64,000 bases of DNA from Mycolicibacterium grossiae (GTDB lineage: Bacteria > Actinomycetota > Actinomycetes > Mycobacteriales > Mycobacteriaceae). Made by a program: the position numbers and the translations under genes. Positions 63,842-64,000 of this stretch are shown here, in pieces. Each line of letters opens with the position of its first letter. Positions within the stretch are counted from its first letter, which is position 1. The stretch lies in contig NZ_CP043474.1 of the NCBI RefSeq assembly GCF_008329645.1, positions 2,790,001 through 2,854,000 of the forward strand, given 5' to 3'. A model generated the notes under the pieces. It had not been told where the DNA came from, ran no database searches, and worked only from the letters and a program-made list of their open reading frames with translations.

Positions 63842-64000
63842 CTAATCTCCGGCAGGGTCTATCTGTCCGTCTGCGGCACGTTCGGAGTTATCCGAAGTGT
63901 CGACACCACCCCCGAGCAGAAATGCCGCCGCCTGCTCGGCAGCTTCCCTGTCATCGTTTTTGAGTACATGGGCATAGGTCTGAAGGAAGAACCCGACGTC
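63842..64000 (-). CDS. tyrosine recombinase / phage integrase (C-terminal end, cut by window edge)
   Basis: The minus strand is open from base 64000 to a TAG at 63842-63844: 52 codons reading DVGFFLQTYAHVLKNDDREA, then AEQAAAFLLGGG and an acidic tail. The segment TYAHVLKNDDREAAEQ is the classical C-terminus of tyrosine recombinases, with the nucleophilic Tyr in TYAHV. Most of the gene is outside the window. Its codon use is less GC-rich than the neighbours (ACT, GAT, AAC, ATA), and it faces the tRNA-fMet gene, the arrangement of prophages and integrative islands. Whether the element is intact cannot be seen. Confidence 0.85.
   Translation of the reverse strand, partial: DVGFFLQTYAHVLKNDDREAAEQAAAFLLGGGVDTSDNSERAADGQIDPAGD

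Overview
The window is a high-GC chromosomal segment from a mycobacterium, probably a fast-growing Mycolicibacterium-type species. The evidence is the gene content and order. From left to right it follows the block I remember from M. tuberculosis as Rv3242c down to Rv3193c: comF, hpf, secA1, tgs3-like, desA3 with its reductase, rsgA/aroA, sigH-rshA, pdtaS, whiB1, entC, rhlE, fasR, moeZ, adnAB, nudC, mrx1, uvrD2, whiB7, PDZ-Lon and UPF0182. Many genes start as leaderless mRNAs, with a TANNNT -10 box six or seven bases before an ATG or GTG, which is typical of mycobacteria. Rv names are from memory, not from a search. Relative to that order ppk2 is missing, and several genes are extra: an aldo/keto reductase, two methyltransferases, a DUF2071 gene and a DoxX gene.

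Layout. 1-5.9 kb: the end of a long-chain acyl-CoA dehydrogenase, comF, the ribosome hibernation factor and the SecA1 motor, then a repeat-containing Rv3235-like gene on the other strand. 6-10.6 kb: lipid genes, namely a WS/DGAT-like protein, and the DesA3 desaturase with its ferredoxin reductase; both of the latter have a near-identical operator element upstream. 10.7-19.1 kb: aldo/keto reductase, aroA-rsgA operon, a tightly coupled SRAP / methyltransferase / DUF2071 operon, SDR and methyltransferase, and a YbaK-like deacylase. 19.1-23 kb: stress control, with sigH-rshA behind a SigH-type promoter, the small ribosomal protein bL37, a biotinyl protein, PdtaS and WhiB1. 23-38 kb: lipid kinase, gpm2-entC-GNAT operon, ParA-like ATPase, rhlE, ferritin-like protein, an MmpS-like protein, FasR, a DUF3152 protease, MoeZ, an alkyltransferase-like protein and LipV.

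38-50 kb: DNA end processing and repair (AdnA/AdnB, UvrD2) interspersed with a K+ channel, NudC and mycoredoxin. 49.6-52.7 kb: the whiB7 antibiotic-response locus with a long leader holding a small ORF and an intrinsic terminator that looks like an attenuator, followed by an ABC1-type kinase-like gene and an orphan protein resembling the leader-binding (ThiF-like) component of azole-peptide cyclodehydratases. 52.7-58.4 kb: a zincin-like protein, a membrane PDZ-Lon protease and a large UPF0182 membrane protein. 58.4-63.3 kb: an AfsR/SARP-type regulator and a FAD oxidase separated by a SARP-like heptamer repeat operator.

The window ends at an initiator tRNA-fMet. About 380 bases beyond it lies the C-terminus of a tyrosine recombinase on the minus strand, which marks the edge of an integrated element that continues past the window. 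No CRISPR array, rRNA or transposase was seen.
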